64,000 nt of DNA from Micromonospora profundi (GTDB lineage: Bacteria > Actinomycetota > Actinomycetes > Mycobacteriales > Micromonosporaceae): contig NZ_JAATJK010000001.1 of assembly GCF_011927785.1 (NCBI RefSeq), positions 3,939,001-4,003,000 of the forward strand, written 5' to 3'. The notes below the pieces were generated by a model that saw only the letters and a program-made list of their open reading frames with translations, was not told where the DNA came from and made no database searches. Made by a program: the position numbers and the translations under genes. Below, piece after piece: positions 25,492 through 33,953 of this stretch. Positions within the stretch are counted from its first letter, which is position 1. The number at the start of each line of letters is the position of its first letter.

Positions 25492-28214
25492 CCGCACCGA
25501 CCGTCACCGGCACGTTCGGCCCGCTGCGCGAGCAGCTCACCGACGCGGCGTCCGCGTTCGCGGGCTCCCCCGACGCGCTCGGTGCGATCCTCGCGGGCAT
25601 CGTCGACGACGTCGACCGCGCGCTCGGCGAGCGGTTGGAGATCTTCCCGGTCTGCCACCACTCACCGGCCTCCGCGCTTGCCATGGTGCGCCGACTGCGG
25701 GCCAAGCAACCCCGGGTCATCTACCTGGAGCTGTGCGAGGATCTCCAACCGCTGCTCGGCGAGCTGCGCAACTGCCGTCTGCCAGTAGCGGTGCAGGCGT
25801 TCGCGTCGGAGCTGTCCGGTTTCCCCGCCGACTGGGGGCCGCTCAGCGTGGTCGCGCCCGTCACGGAGGCGTCGGCGGAATACCAGGCCATCGCGTACGC
25901 GCTGGAGACCCCCGGTGTGGAGCTGGTGCTTGTGGACCGCTCCACCGACCACGTCTTCCAGTGGTCGCCGCGCCAGGATCCGACCGCCGAGGGCGGCGAC
26001 ACCGTGCCGGCCGCGCAGACCGGCGAAGAGTCCGGGTTGCACGGCGACGCCGTCGGGGTGGAGATCGGTGACCTGCGGCCCCGATTCGCGGAGCTGGAGG
26101 CGTACCTGCTGCACCACGGCAAGGTGCGGCACTGGTCGGAGTGGTGGGACCAGTACGTCGAAGGCCCGCTGGCCGACGCCGACTACGACACCTACCGCCA
26201 GGTGATGGTGCTGATCGGCAGCCTGTTCCGGCGGTTGCGCCCGGCCGCCGCGGACCGACTGGACCGTGACGAGGACCGCGAGCGGTACATGTGGACGCGA
26301 ATGCGCCAACACCTTGCCGCCTCCGGCGTCGATCCCTCCGAATGCCTCTACGTCTGCGGCGCCTTCCACGCCGCAAGCCGGGTCGAGCAGTTCGGGCTGG
26401 ACTCCGTCGCCGCCGATTTCGACATCACCCCGCGCACCGCCACCCGCTGGCGGTACGGGCTGATCCCGTCCAGTCACTCCGCGATCGAGGCGCAGTTCGG
26501 CCTGGCACCCGGCTCGGTGTCGATCGCGGCGGCGACGTGGGCGAAGGCGGTGAGCCGTCACCGGCTGTCCCCGTACCGGCTGGAGGGTCAACGGGCCACG
26601 GCGACCCGGGGCCGGCGGGGCCGCGCCCCGGCGGCGCCCTCCCCTGTCGACGGCCCGGTCAGCGACGTACTCACCGGTTTTCTCTCCGCACCGCCGGCCC
26701 TGGACGGCCTCGACGAGGCGGAGTTGCGCGGCTGGTGCGTCGACATCGTCCGCCTGGCCCGCCGTAATGGATACCTGGCCAGCACCGCCGACGCGATAGC
26801 CGTCTTCGAGACCTCGGTCCTGCTTGCCGGTCTGCGTAATCGGGCACGACCCACCCCGTACGACTTCGCCGACGCGGCTGTCACCTGCATTGAGAAGGAC
26901 GTGGTACCGGGCCGGCGGGACGTGCGGCGGCTCTGCGAGATCCTGTTGGGCGGCGACCGGGTCGGTCAGGTCGGTTACGACGCCCTCCCGCCCCTGGCCC
27001 GCGACGTCCTCGACCGGCTCCAGCCGCTCGGCCTGGCCCTGGAGAAGCGGTCCGTCCAACGGGCGCTGCTGGATCTGACCGGTCACCCGGAGCTGGCCCC
27101 CTGCTCGGACCTGCTGTGGATCCTTCGGCACCTGCTGCCACCGGCCGCGGTTCGCCCGATCATGGGTGAGCGCCGGCTCGGGCACCGCTCGATCCAGGAG
27201 AGCTGGGACCTGGCACTCGGTCACCACCAGCGCGCGCTCATCGAGCTGGGCTACGAGGGTGTGACAGTCGAGCAGGTCCTGGAGCAGCGGCTACGCCGGT
27301 CGGTGCGCGGCCCCGACGCCACCGCGGCCGGTGCGCTCGCCGCAGTGGAGGATGCGATTCGGCTGCTCGGCAGCCCGCGCCTGGTCGACGAGTTGGGCGC
27401 GCGGGCGGTGGACCTGCTCGCCGCCGAGCGCACCGTCGACGGCGCCCCGGACGTGCTGCGGCGTATCCGTCGGCTGTTGGCTCACTACCGGGCCACCGCG
27501 CCGAGCCTGCCGGCCTGGTGCGAGGCGTTCGTCACCACCGGGTACGCGCACTACTGCACCCTGCTGCCGACCGCCGTGACGGCGGAGGAGACGGAGGTCC
27601 GGCAGGTCGCCGCGATGCTCGGCTTCCTGTTCTCGATGGAGGGCCTGGCCCTGTCACTGGGCTGCGATAGGCACCAGTTGGAGTTGGCCGTCGCGCAGTC
27701 ACATCCGACGGCGCCGGCGAAGGTCGCCCTGCTCTGGGCGGGTCAGCACCAGCTCGGCCTGCTGCCCCTCGTCGAGCTGCGGGTCCGGTGCGCTGAGTTG
27801 CTGGCCAATCCGCTGGTGGTGCCCGCCTTCCCGCAGTATCTTGCCGGGCTCGTCCACGCGCTGGAGCCGGTGCCCGGGTTGGCGCCGTTCGTCGTCGAGA
27901 CGATGTCCACAGCCTTCGCCCAGCTGCCCGACCCGGTGCTGCTGCCCTGGCTGCCCACCCTCATCACCACACTGCGGGACCAGGGCCCGGAGCTGGTTCC
28001 GTTGCTGGTCCGTGAGGCCGGGCGCATCTTCCCGGGGGCGCTGCCGGAGCTGGATTCCTGGGTGCCGCCATGGCTGGCACCTCCGGCCCCTACGGGCGCG
28101 GTCACCGCTGCCGCGCCACAGCGTCTGGTGGGCGCGTTGCTGGCCGCCCACCCCGAGACCGCCGAGGCCGTGAACGCGCTCCTGACTCAGCGTGGGCGTG
28201 GGGCCGCGATGTGA
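25488..28214 (+). CDS. DUF5682-type 908-aa protein, last gene of the MoxR-VWA operon
   Basis: A 908-residue protein from a GTG overlapping the MoxR stop (GTGA). The first 300 residues show a pattern like TraB/EreA/ChaN (TIKI-like) domains: FPVCHHSPASA near residue 55, VIYLELCEDL near 78-87 and LYVCGAFHAASR near 287-298, i.e. paired histidines and an ELE-like acidic motif that could bind metal. The last 600 residues are long helical repeats without a known motif. The assignment to DUF5682 is by family memory and gene context; the TIKI-like relationship is inference. It is the likely client or effector of the MoxR-VWA machinery. No membrane segments are apparent. Confidence 0.8.
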   Translation: MTAPTVTGTFGPLREQLTDAASAFAGSPDALGAILAGIVDDVDRALGERLEIFPVCHHSPASALAMVRRLRAKQPRVIYLELCEDLQPLLGELRNCRLPVAVQAFASELSGFPADWGPLSVVAPVTEASAEYQAIAYALETPGVELVLVDRSTDHVFQWSPRQDPTAEGGDTVPAAQTGEESGLHGDAVGVEIGDLRPRFAELEAYLLHHGKVRHWSEWWDQYVEGPLADADYDTYRQVMVLIGSLFRRLRPAAADRLDRDEDRERYMWTRMRQHLAASGVDPSECLYVCGAFHAASRVEQFGLDSVAADFDITPRTATRWRYGLIPSSHSAIEAQFGLAPGSVSIAAATWAKAVSRHRLSPYRLEGQRATATRGRRGRAPAAPSPVDGPVSDVLTGFLSAPPALDGLDEAELRGWCVDIVRLARRNGYLASTADAIAVFETSVLLAGLRNRARPTPYDFADAAVTCIEKDVVPGRRDVRRLCEILLGGDRVGQVGYDALPPLARDVLDRLQPLGLALEKRSVQRALLDLTGHPELAPCSDLLWILRHLLPPAAVRPIMGERRLGHRSIQESWDLALGHHQRALIELGYEGVTVEQVLEQRLRRSVRGPDATAAGALAAVEDAIRLLGSPRLVDELGARAVDLLAAERTVDGAPDVLRRIRRLLAHYRATAPSLPAWCEAFVTTGYAHYCTLLPTAVTAEETEVRQVAAMLGFLFSMEGLALSLGCDRHQLELAVAQSHPTAPAKVALLWAGQHQLGLLPLVELRVRCAELLANPLVVPAFPQYLAGLVHALEPVPGLAPFVVETMSTAFAQLPDPVLLPWLPTLITTLRDQGPELVPLLVREAGRIFPGALPELDSWVPPWLAPPAPTGAVTAAAPQRLVGALLAAHPETAEAVNALLTQRGRGAAM

Positions 28215-28292
28215 TCTCCGGGCATGTGGTCGGCGACGCCGGGTAGGCAGTGGCCCGGCGTCATGTCGACACCCGCCGGGCAGGAGGCTCCG

Positions 28293-28565
28293 ATGAGCAC
28301 GTACCGGGACGAACAGGACGCAACGTTTCCTCCTCCGGAGGCGGACGCCCTTGAGCAACGGCAGAACGCCGTCGACTACGGGCCGCCGGACCGGATGTCG
28401 GGTGACGTCGACCCGGAGGCGTCCGAGGCGGATCTGGCCGAGCAGGGCGCCCTGCCGGCGGTAACGCTCGAGGAGGTCACAACCCTTCCGGCCGACGCCA
28501 ACCCGGCGGACGCTCTCGAACAGCGCCAGGAGATCCCCGCCCGCGACGAGGGCCGCCGAACCTGA
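28293..28565 (+). CDS. small acidic protein with duplicated ADALEQRQ motif
   Basis: A 90-residue, strongly acidic, Pro/Ala-rich and probably disordered protein behind AGGAGG. The octapeptide ADALEQRQ occurs twice (near residues 16-23 and 74-81), suggesting an internal duplication or two copies of a binding motif. No known domain is recognised. It lies 78 bp downstream of the MoxR operon and may be read from the same transcript or its own promoter. Confidence 0.65.
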   Translation: MSTYRDEQDATFPPPEADALEQRQNAVDYGPPDRMSGDVDPEASEADLAEQGALPAVTLEEVTTLPADANPADALEQRQEIPARDEGRRT

Positions 28566-28615
28566 CCGGCGATGTGAGTCTGGGCCTGTCGGCCGTCTCC
28601 GCCGCCCTCGTGGGC

Positions 28616-28655
28616 GTGATACCTGTGAGTCATCAAGATGACTCACAGGTATCAC
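28616..28655. repeat. perfect 18-bp inverted repeat with 4-nt loop
   Basis: The arm GTGATACCTGTGAGTCAT is followed by CAAG and its exact reverse complement, giving a 40-base palindrome that is much AT-richer than its surroundings. It lies between the small acidic gene (+) and the mntH remnant (-). It could be a bidirectional terminator, a dispersed palindromic repeat, or a binding site left from the metal-transporter gene. Confidence 0.8.
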
Positions 28656-28734
28656 CGCGTCAGGGAGAGGGCCGGGCCCGGCCCGCTGGCTGGGTGTCGC
28701 TCGCGCCGCACGGCGACGCCATCGACCGGCCGGT

Positions 28735-29047
28735 TCAGCCGGCGACGACCTGCCAGAGCAGGAACGCGTTGAGCGCGACCACCAGCACGGCCACGAGTGA
28801 TGCGGCGGCCGGTGGTGAGCGGGTGGTTGACCAGGTTGCCCATCAGGTCGCGGCGGCGGGTGAAGGCGACCACCGGGATCAGCGCGAACGGGATGCCGAA
28901 GCTCAGGATGACCTGGGTGCCGACGCTGGTGGAGGCGAGGCCGGAGACCAGCAGGGCGATGGCGAAGCCGAACGCGGCGGTGGTGCCGATGGTCTCGCCG
29001 AGACCGGCGTGCACGCCTTCCAGGCTGTCGGCGACTGCTCGCTGCAC
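28735..29047 (-). pseudogene. mntH: remnant of an Nramp/MntH divalent-metal transporter
   Basis: The minus strand encodes FGFAIALLVSGLASTSVGT followed directly by QVILSFGIPFALIPVVAF and GNLVNHPLTT, all typical of the C-terminal half of proton-coupled Mn(II)/Fe(II) transporters of the Nramp family. About 43-45 residues normally between SVGT and QVILSFG are missing. A one-base shift near 28803-28813 then moves the ending into another frame, where the expected SLVAVLVVALNAFLLWQVVAG tail and stop (28735) are found. The whole N-terminal half is absent. Three separate lesions make this a decayed gene, not a sequencing slip alone. Confidence 0.8.
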
Positions 29048-29113
29048 CTGCCAGCCGGCCGGAGTAGCCAGGCCGCCCCCGGGCAGGGCTCGCGTCCCGA
29101 GGGCTGACCGACC

Positions 29114-29145
29114 GCGCCCCCGGTGGCTGGGCCCACCGGGGGCGC
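29114..29145. terminator. perfect 13-bp hairpin after the ABC exporter genes
   Basis: GCGCCCCCGGTGG and its exact complement flank the loop CTGGGC, 13 bases beyond the stop of the ABC permease gene on the minus strand. It is a probable terminator of the exporter operon. Confidence 0.7.
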
Positions 29146-29158
29146 ACCCGCCCGCTGC

Positions 29159-29983
29159 TCAGCCGGCCGGCCGCCGGTAACGGGCGACCGAGAGTGGGAG
29201 GAACACGGCGACCAGCACTATCGGCCAGGCCACGGCCAACCAGGGGTAGTGCTGCGCCGCCCAGGAGTCGCCGCCCCAGCCGGGGTTGCCGAACAGCTCG
29301 CGGGCGGCCCCGACGGTCGCCGAAAGCGGGTTCCACTCGGCCACCGCGCCGAGCCAGGCCGGCATGGTGGCCGGTGCGACGAACGCGTTGGAGAGGAAGC
29401 CGAGCGGGAACTCCAGGGTCTGGACGGCGACCACGGCCGACTGACCGCGGGTGACCAGGCCGAGGAAGATGCCGACCCAGACCAGGGCGAACCGCAACAG
29501 CAGGATCAACCCCACCGCGCCCAGCGTGGCGCCGGTCCCGCCGTGCGCCCGCCAGCCCACCGCGAGGCCCGTGACCAGCAGCACCGCCAGGGTGACCACG
29601 GCGAACAGCATGTCGGTCACGGCTCTGGCGACGAGGGGGGCAAGTGGTGCGACAGGCATCGAACGAAGCCGGTCGGTCACCCCGCGCTCCAGGTCCTCGG
29701 CGACGGCGATCGTGGTGAGACTGATGCCGAACACCATGGTCATCACGAACATGCCGGGCATCAGGAACTCCCGGTAGCTGCCACCGCCGGGCACCTGCAA
29801 CGCCCCGCCGAACAGGTACGCGAACATCAGCACGATCAGGATGTTGAAACCGAGCGAAGCGATCAACGGGCTTGGATCGCGGCGCCACCGGGCCAGGCCG
29901 CGCCAGACGAGCGTGCCGCTGTCGGCCAGCGGAGCGGGTCGGCCGGGCGTCAGGTCCACCGTCGAGGGCAGGGTCACGCTCAC
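29159..29983 (-). CDS. ABC-2 type exporter permease (DrrB-like)
   Basis: A 274-residue membrane protein with six hydrophobic segments and the ABC-2 signature region (GLVTRGQSAVVAVQTLEFPLGFLSNAFVAPATMPAWLGAVAEWNP). The EDLERGVTDRLRSMPVAP loop is the usual coupling helix of DrrB-type permeases. The GTG at 29983 has GAGGAGG seven bases upstream and overlaps the ATPase stop by 4 nt. With the ATPase it should form an exporter for a hydrophobic drug or natural product. Transcription is probably controlled at the palindrome 30977-30995. Confidence 0.92.
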   Translation of the reverse strand: MSVTLPSTVDLTPGRPAPLADSGTLVWRGLARWRRDPSPLIASLGFNILIVLMFAYLFGGALQVPGGGSYREFLMPGMFVMTMVFGISLTTIAVAEDLERGVTDRLRSMPVAPLAPLVARAVTDMLFAVVTLAVLLVTGLAVGWRAHGGTGATLGAVGLILLLRFALVWVGIFLGLVTRGQSAVVAVQTLEFPLGFLSNAFVAPATMPAWLGAVAEWNPLSATVGAARELFGNPGWGGDSWAAQHYPWLAVAWPIVLVAVFLPLSVARYRRPAG

Positions 29984-30951
29984 GCTGCCACCTCCTCGGC
30001 GACACCGCGCCCGGTGAGGCGCAGAAACACGTCGTCCAGGGTGGGACGACGAAGGGCGACGTCGGCCACCGTGACCTGCGCGGCGTCGAGCGCCCGCAGC
30101 ACCTCCATGAGGGCACCGGGTCGATGCCCGACGCCGACGCTGACCGCTCGGCGGTCCACGTCGACTGTCGGTTCGTCGTCGACCATGCGGCGTACCTGAG
30201 CGGCAGCGGCGGCGAGGTCGGCTGGATCCGCGACGACCACCTCGACTCGGTCGCCACCCAGCCGGGCCTTGAGGTCGTCCGGGGTGCCTTCGGCGATCAC
30301 GCGACCGGTCTCGACCACGCAGATCCGGTCGGCGAGCTGATCGGCCTCGTCCAGGTGCTGGGTGGTGAGCAGCACGGTGGTGCCGGCGTGGACCAGCTCC
30401 CGGATCGAGGCCCACACCTCGTTACGGCCTCGTGGGTCCAGCCCGGTCGTGGGCTCGTCGAGGAAGAGCACGGCAGGCGCCAGGACCATGCCGGCGGCCA
30501 GGTCGAGGCGACGACGCATGCCTCCGGAGTATGTGGTCACCGGTCGCTCGCCGACGTCGGCGAGGCCGAACCGCCCCAACAGCTCGTCGGCACGCTGGCC
30601 GGCTCGGCGGCGACCGAGCTGGAACAGCCGGCCGAAGAGCACGAGGTTCTGCCGGCCACTGAGCGCCTCGTCGAGCGCGGGGTGCTGCCCCACCAGGCCG
30701 ATCCGACAGCGCACCTGGTCGGGCTGGCGGGTCACGTCGAAGCCGGCGACCTCGGCCCGCCCTCCGTCCAGTCGCAGCAGGGTGGACAGGATCCGTACCG
30801 ACGTGGTCTTGCCGGCCCCGTTCGGGCCGAGCAGGCCACACACCGTCCCGGCGTCCACCCGCAGGTCGAAGCCATCCAGGGCGTACCGGTCCCGATACCG
30901 CTTCCGTAGCCCCTCCGCGACTATCGCCGCACCGCTCGTTGTCACATCCAT
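29980..30951 (-). CDS. ABC exporter ATP-binding protein (DrrA-like)
   Basis: A 323-residue ATPase with Walker A GPNGAGKTT, Q-loop GLVGQHPALDE, signature YSGGMRRRLDLA, Walker B VLFLDEPTTGLDP and switch histidine TTQHLDEAD. The DrrA-type C-terminal domain ends with RRPTLDDVFLRLTGR. The ATG at 30951 directly abuts GGAAGGGG; a GTG two codons later has better spacing, and an ATG at 30966 has no ribosome-binding site, so the exact start is uncertain. It is coupled to the permease gene. Confidence 0.93.
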   Translation of the reverse strand: MDVTTSGAAIVAEGLRKRYRDRYALDGFDLRVDAGTVCGLLGPNGAGKTTSVRILSTLLRLDGGRAEVAGFDVTRQPDQVRCRIGLVGQHPALDEALSGRQNLVLFGRLFQLGRRRAGQRADELLGRFGLADVGERPVTTYSGGMRRRLDLAAGMVLAPAVLFLDEPTTGLDPRGRNEVWASIRELVHAGTTVLLTTQHLDEADQLADRICVVETGRVIAEGTPDDLKARLGGDRVEVVVADPADLAAAAAQVRRMVDDEPTVDVDRRAVSVGVGHRPGALMEVLRALDAAQVTVADVALRRPTLDDVFLRLTGRGVAEEVAA

Positions 30952-30976
30952 CCCCTTCCGACGCATCGAAGGCGTC

Positions 30977-30995
30977 TACCGTACAACATACGGTA
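30977..30995. promoter_or_regulatory. palindromic TetR-type operator in front of the ABC exporter
   Basis: TACCGTA-caaca-TACGGTA is a perfect inverted repeat of 7-bp arms in an AT-rich island 26 bp upstream of the exporter ATPase and 38 bp upstream of the divergent gene at 31034. Size and symmetry fit TetR- or MarR-family dimers. No regulator gene is adjacent, so the repressor must be encoded elsewhere. Confidence 0.6.
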
Positions 30996-31033
30996 AGAGG
31001 TACGGGAACAGTTGATCGAGTACCTTCGGCGGC

Positions 31034-31381
31034 ATGACGATCTCGTTGGACGGTCGGCGTTTCGCCGCCGAGACGGATGTGGTGGCCGGTGAGGTGGGCA
31101 CGGAGACGGTCTTCGCGTACCACGAGCGGGCCGGCGAGGTGTGGGCCGAGTACGCCGGGGGGTCCATCCGCCGCGGCTACCTCGTCGGCACCCGCGAGGG
31201 CGACCGGCTCGACTTCCGCTACGTCCAGCTCAACGCCGAGGGACAGACGTCCTCCGGGCACTGCGTCTCCGAGGTGACGGTGCTGGCCGACGGCCGGCTG
31301 AGTCTGCACGAGACCTGGTCCTGGGAGTCGCGGCCAGGCAGCGGCACCAGCGTGGTTCAGGAACTGCCCGGTCCCGCGTAA
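31034..31381 (+). CDS. small beta-rich conserved protein, 115 aa
   Basis: A 115-residue soluble protein with alternating strands (MTISLDGRRFAAETDVV, TVFAYHERAGEVWAEYAGGSIRRGYLVGT, DRLDFRYVQLNAEGQTSSGHC, GRLSLHETWSWESRPGSGTSVVQEL). It resembles a lipocalin-like small barrel family that databases sometimes label N-acetylglutamate synthase; I see no acetyltransferase motif and would not use that name. It is divergent from the ABC exporter and shares its palindromic operator region, so the two may be co-regulated. Confidence 0.7.
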   Translation: MTISLDGRRFAAETDVVAGEVGTETVFAYHERAGEVWAEYAGGSIRRGYLVGTREGDRLDFRYVQLNAEGQTSSGHCVSEVTVLADGRLSLHETWSWESRPGSGTSVVQELPGPA

Positions 31382-31431
31382 CGGTCGGGCCTCTCAGGCG
31401 GCGTCCGGGCAGGCAAGGCACGCGGCAGGCG

Positions 31432-32694
31432 CTAGGCCGATTCGGGGCAGCCGACCTGGCCTGCGACGCCGACGTTGAGTGGGTCGGCCAGCAGCTTGTC
31501 GAAGGCCAGTTCGGCGGCGCCGATCAGGACGGCGTTCTCGTCGAGGGCCGCCGGTTGCAGCCGCAGGTGCTCGCGGGAGACCGGAAGCGGCATGGTGTCC
31601 AGCCGCCGCCGGACGACGTCCGCGCCAGCGATGAAGACGTCGCGCAGCGATCCGCCGAACACGACGGCATCCGGGTTGACGACGTTGACCAGGTTGCCCA
31701 CGCCGAAGCCGAGCCAGTCGGCGACCTGTTCGACGGCCTCCCTGGCCCTCGGGTCGCCGTCGGCCGCCGCTGCCAGCACCTCGGCCACAGCGGCGCGGTC
31801 ACCGGGGTCCCGGCCGGCGTGGCGCAGCAGGGCTGCCTCGCCGACCTCGGTCTCCCAACAGCCGCGCGAGCCGCAGCCGCAGGGCAGACCGTTCGGGTTG
31901 ACCACCATGTGGCCGACCTTGCCGCTGTGACCCTGGTGGCCCATCACCAGCCGTCCGGCGACGATGATGCCGGCGCTGATGCCCACGTCGCCGTGCAGGT
32001 AGATGAGATCGTCGACGTCCGCTGCCACGCCTCGGATGTGCTCGGCGAGGCCCGCGATGTCGGCCAGGTCACCGGTCACGAAACCCGGGCCGGGGGCGAA
32101 CTCGGCGTCGAGGGCGGCACCCAGACTCTCGTCGACGCTTGCGATCCGAATGCGGCCGTCCGGATCACGGGTGGTGTCGGTGACGGCGACCGCGCCGCCG
32201 ACAAGCAGCGTGTCGGGTGCGACGGCGCGTTCCATGTCGCGGACGAGGTCGGCCAGGGGGCCGACGGCGTCGATCGCCGACATGCCACCGGGACGGACGA
32301 CCTCGCGCAGGTCGAGGATGCGCCCGCCCAGGCCGACCCGGGCGGCACGCAGCCGGTCGGCGTCGATGCTCAGGGCGTTGGCGTAGACGCGGTCGGAGCG
32401 AGGGCTGACCACCAGCGAGGGACGACCGGCGCGGCGAGCGGTGGTCGGCACCTCCTCGGTGACCAGGCCACTGGCGGTCAGTTCGGCAGCCAGGGCACCG
32501 ATGGTGCTGCGGTTGAGGCCGAGACGGCTTGTCAGCTCGGCCCGGGACGTCGGTCCGTGCAGGTGGACGTAGCGCAGGACGGCGCCGAGGTTCTGCCGCC
32601 GGATCTCCTCCTGGCTCGCGCCGGGAACCGACTGCAGTGGGGATTCGAGGTTACGGCCGACGCCGGCTGGTCCGGACCGTGCGGGTGTTGCCAC
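31432..32694 (-). CDS. ROK-family transcriptional regulator near the first CUT2 importer
   Basis: A 420-residue ROK protein from a GTG behind AAGGAGG. The N-terminal winged helix (about 30-85, NLGAVLRYVHLHGPTSRAELTSRLGLNRSTIGALAAEL) is followed by a sugar-kinase-like fold with the ROK zinc site CGCGSRGCWE and the GHQGHSGKVGHMVV motif. The kinase catalytic residues are not needed for regulators of this type, which sense a sugar and release DNA. It lies just downstream of the CUT2 operon on the same strand, separated by a terminator hairpin. It is the best candidate controller of that operon; the ligand is probably a pentose or hexose. Confidence 0.9.
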   Translation of the reverse strand: MATPARSGPAGVGRNLESPLQSVPGASQEEIRRQNLGAVLRYVHLHGPTSRAELTSRLGLNRSTIGALAAELTASGLVTEEVPTTARRAGRPSLVVSPRSDRVYANALSIDADRLRAARVGLGGRILDLREVVRPGGMSAIDAVGPLADLVRDMERAVAPDTLLVGGAVAVTDTTRDPDGRIRIASVDESLGAALDAEFAPGPGFVTGDLADIAGLAEHIRGVAADVDDLIYLHGDVGISAGIIVAGRLVMGHQGHSGKVGHMVVNPNGLPCGCGSRGCWETEVGEAALLRHAGRDPGDRAAVAEVLAAAADGDPRAREAVEQVADWLGFGVGNLVNVVNPDAVVFGGSLRDVFIAGADVVRRRLDTMPLPVSREHLRLQPAALDENAVLIGAAELAFDKLLADPLNVGVAGQVGCPESA

Positions 32695-32738
32695 GGTCAG
32701 ACCTCCTTCCGGGTCGTTACCTGTGGTGCTGAAACGAC

Positions 32739-32772
32739 GATGGGTCCCGGAACAGGAGATCCGGGACCCATC
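32739..32772. terminator. perfect 13-bp hairpin after the first sugar-binding protein gene
   Basis: GATGGGTCCCGGA and its exact complement flank an eight-base loop (ACAGGAGA). It lies 20 bases beyond the stop of the substrate-binding protein, the last gene of the first CUT2 operon, and 44 bases before the ROK start codon. Confidence 0.78.
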
Positions 32773-32792
32773 GCGTTACCTGCGGTACAGAA

Positions 32793-33896
32793 TTACTTGG
32801 TGAGCGGCGCGAGCTTCGGGTCGTTGGCGTACGCCTCGGCCGCGTTCGCCTTGGTGACGGCGACCGGCGGGAGGAGGTACGTCTCGACGACCTTGCTGCC
32901 GTTGTTGTAGGACGAGGTGTCGTTCACCTGCGGCTTGTCACCGGCCTGGAGAGCCTTGACCATGTTGATGGTCTCCTTGACCAGGTTCCGCGTGTCCTTG
33001 TTGATCGTCATGTACTGCTCGCCAGCGACGATCGACTTGACCGACTCGACCTCGGAGTCCTGACCGGTGACGACCGGGACCGGCTTGCCGGCGCCCTTGA
33101 CCGAGGTCAGGATCGCGCGGGCCAGGGTGTCGTTCGGGGAGAGGACGCCGTCCAGCTCCTTGTTGCCGTAGGTCGAGGTGAGCAGCTGGTCCATGCGGGC
33201 CTGCGCACCCTCGGCCTTCCAGCCCTGGATGGCGGTCTGCTTGACGTCGGTCTGCTTCGAGGCGACGACAACGTTGCCCTTGTCGATCTCAGGCTTGAGC
33301 ACGTCCATGGCGCCGTTGAAGAAGACACCGGCGTTGTTGTCGTCCGGCGAGCCGGAGAACAGCTCGATGTTGTACGGGCCGTTCGGCTTCTTGGCCTTCA
33401 TGCCTTCCAGCAGGGCCTGGCCCTGGAGCTGGCCGACCTTGAAGTTGTCGAACGCGACGTAGTAGTCGAGGTCCGGCGTGTTGGTGATGAGCCGGTCGTA
33501 GGCGATGACCTTGACGCCGGCCTGGTGGGCCGCCGCGACCTGGGTCGACAGCTGAGCGGCGTCGGTCGCGCCGATGACGATGACCTTGGCGCCCTTGGTC
33601 ACCATGGCGGTGATCTGAGCCTGCTGGTCGGCGACAGTGGTCGACGCGCCGGCGTACTGCACGTCAGCCTGGAAACCGGCCTCCTTGAGACCGTTGCTGA
33701 AGAGGTCACCGGCGAGGACCCAGTTCTCCGAGGTCTTGGCCGGCAGGGCGACGCCGATCAGCGAGTTCGCCGCGAAGCCCTTGGCGTCTCCGTTGGAGCC
33801 ACCGGACTCCTCGCTGCGGCCGGAGCCGCAGCCGGCGAGGGCCAGCATGGCGGCGGCGCTGATGGCCACCACCGACGTGCCGAAGGATTTACGCAT
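32793..33896 (-). CDS. CUT2 sugar ABC transporter substrate-binding lipoprotein (ChvE/XylF-like), system 1
   Basis: A 367-residue type I periplasmic-binding protein with a lipoprotein signal (MRKSFGTS...LALAGC, Cys23). The body (IGVALPAKTSENWVLAGDLF, ADQQAQITAMVTKGAKVIVIGATD, GVKVIAYDRLITNTPDLDYYVAFDN, PVVTGQDSEVESVKSI) matches ChvE/XylF, which bind glucose, galactose, xylose or arabinose. It is the last gene of the ATPase-permease-binding protein operon. The product sits on the outer face of the membrane and delivers sugar to the permease. Confidence 0.93.
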   Translation of the reverse strand: MRKSFGTSVVAISAAAMLALAGCGSGRSEESGGSNGDAKGFAANSLIGVALPAKTSENWVLAGDLFSNGLKEAGFQADVQYAGASTTVADQQAQITAMVTKGAKVIVIGATDAAQLSTQVAAAHQAGVKVIAYDRLITNTPDLDYYVAFDNFKVGQLQGQALLEGMKAKKPNGPYNIELFSGSPDDNNAGVFFNGAMDVLKPEIDKGNVVVASKQTDVKQTAIQGWKAEGAQARMDQLLTSTYGNKELDGVLSPNDTLARAILTSVKGAGKPVPVVTGQDSEVESVKSIVAGEQYMTINKDTRNLVKETINMVKALQAGDKPQVNDTSSYNNGSKVVETYLLPPVAVTKANAAEAYANDPKLAPLTK

Positions 33897-33953
33897 GGTG
33901 AGGACTTGCCTTTCTGGAAAGGGTGGAGACGGGTGGTGAGGGTCGGTGGCCGT

